NCBI GenBank assembly: GCA_036003885.1 | Contig: DASYSA010000227.1 | Coordinates: 1-5,964, forward strand | Origin: DASYSA01 sp036003885 | GTDB lineage: Bacteria > Acidobacteriota > Blastocatellia > UBA7656 | Reading direction: 5' to 3' | Length of the DNA stretch: 5,964 nt | The notes under the pieces: generated by a model | The model's input: only the letters and a program-made list of their open reading frames with translations | Database searches by the model: none | What the model was told of the DNA's origin: nothing | Position numbers and translations under genes: made by a program | In this document: positions 5,268-5,964 of the stretch, piece by piece | Layout of the letters: each line of letters starts with the position of its first letter | How positions within the stretch are numbered: the first letter of the stretch is position 1

Positions 5268-5964
5268 ATGAAGGCGATTCGCGCGCACGAGTGGTGTGAG
5301 CCCCGCGGTCTGGTGATCGATGAAATCCAGCGCCCCGAGCCGCAACCGGAGCAGATTCTGGTCAAGGTCCACTCGGCCGCACTCAACTTCCCTGACCTCC
5401 TTCTAATCGCTGGGAAGTACCAGATCAAACCGGACCTCCCTTTCACGCCCGGTCTCGAGGTCGCCGGGACGATTGAACAACTCGGCGGCGGGGTCGACAG
5501 TTTCCAACTCGGGCAACGGGTGATCGCACCTGTGGGAATGGGCGGGTTCGCTGAGTACGCGGTTGCGCCGGCCGCCGGAGCTCAACCGATGCCCGAGTCG
5601 ATGAGTTACGATGAAGGCGCGGCTTTTCCTCTCGTCTACCAGACGGCCTACTTCGGCCTCGCTCATCGGGGCCAGTTGCAGCCGGGGGAGACGGTGTTGA
5701 TCCACTCGGCGGCTGGAGGTGTGGGTCTAGCTGCCCTGCAGATTGCCCGGGCCCTGGGAGCGGGAAAAATAATCGCGACCGCCGGGTCCGACGAAAAGCT
5801 CGAGGTTCTCAAGGGGCAGGGCGCCGACGTCGCCATAAACTATCAAACACGAGACTTCGTCGACATAGTAAAGCGCGAGACGGGCGGTCGCGGGGCAGAC
5901 GTCATCTATGATCCCGTGGGCGGCGAGGTGGGCGAGCGCAGCACCAAGTGTGTTGCCTTCGAGG
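5268..5964 (+). CDS. NADPH:quinone oxidoreductase-family protein (zinc-independent MDR), 3' end outside the window
   Basis: ATG 5268 follows AGGAG (5254-5258) by 9 nt, and the frame is open to the window edge: 232 residues of a family that usually has about 320-330. The catalytic domain begins MKAIRAHEW, then AALNFPDLLLIAGKY (37-51) and LPFTPGLEVAGTI (57-69), where zinc-type alcohol dehydrogenases would have Cys/His zinc ligands and this one has none. The Rossmann part starts with ETVLIHSAAGGVGLAALQIA (141-160), the NADPH-binding AxxGxxG loop, and continues to GADVIYDPVGG (209-219). Relatives reduce quinones or enoyl/enone substrates with NADPH in the cytoplasm; the exact substrate cannot be told (acyl-CoA-linked reductase roles are also known in this family). 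It has its own promoter and is divergent from the broken PqqD-like gene, so it appears to be an independent transcript. Confidence 0.92.
   Translation, partial: MKAIRAHEWCEPRGLVIDEIQRPEPQPEQILVKVHSAALNFPDLLLIAGKYQIKPDLPFTPGLEVAGTIEQLGGGVDSFQLGQRVIAPVGMGGFAEYAVAPAAGAQPMPESMSYDEGAAFPLVYQTAYFGLAHRGQLQPGETVLIHSAAGGVGLAALQIARALGAGKIIATAGSDEKLEVLKGQGADVAINYQTRDFVDIVKRETGGRGADVIYDPVGGEVGERSTKCVAFE

Overview
The window looks like chromosomal DNA of a GC-rich bacterium, most likely an Acidobacteriota member and possibly class Blastocatellia. This rests on two protein types recognised from memory without a database search. One is a secreted von Willebrand A protein of the type often called acidobacterial VWFA-related. 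The other is a PqqD-like protein carrying a Tat-type signal and a cysteine-rich tail.

Layout. Bases 1-2103 form a leftward pair: hemW (heme chaperone / radical SAM, 907-2103), followed 12 nt later by the VWFA-related gene, which runs off the left edge. Between hemW and the rightward genes lies an 80-bp almost perfect palindrome (2121-2200) built from ten copies of a 7-bp unit. It stops 5 bp from a perfect TATAAT that would start hemW as a leaderless transcript. Bases 2313-4042 form a rightward two-gene unit: an NAD-dependent sugar epimerase/dehydratase and a family 2 glycosyltransferase, coupled by an ATGA overlap. Together they suggest synthesis of an envelope or exported glycan.

Bases 4078-4791 hold two broken genes that meet tail to tail. 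The rightward one is the last third or so of a response-regulator receiver domain. The leftward one (4791-4286) reads as a PqqD-like domain, a Tat-like signal and a six-cysteine tail with knottin-like spacing, all in one 168-residue product once a single missing base near 4733 is restored. It keeps a near-consensus extended -10 promoter (4902-4929) and a ribosome site, so it is either very recently broken or the victim of a sequence error. This is the most interesting locus in the window: a RiPP-recognition-type domain fused to a secretable cysteine-rich peptide.

The stretch 4930-5204 has no gene I can support. From 5205 a good sigma-70-type promoter leads into a zinc-independent NADPH:quinone oxidoreductase-family gene (5268 onward) that is cut by the right edge. 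The sugar genes, the heme/VWFA pair and the oxidoreductase show no obvious functional link to one another.
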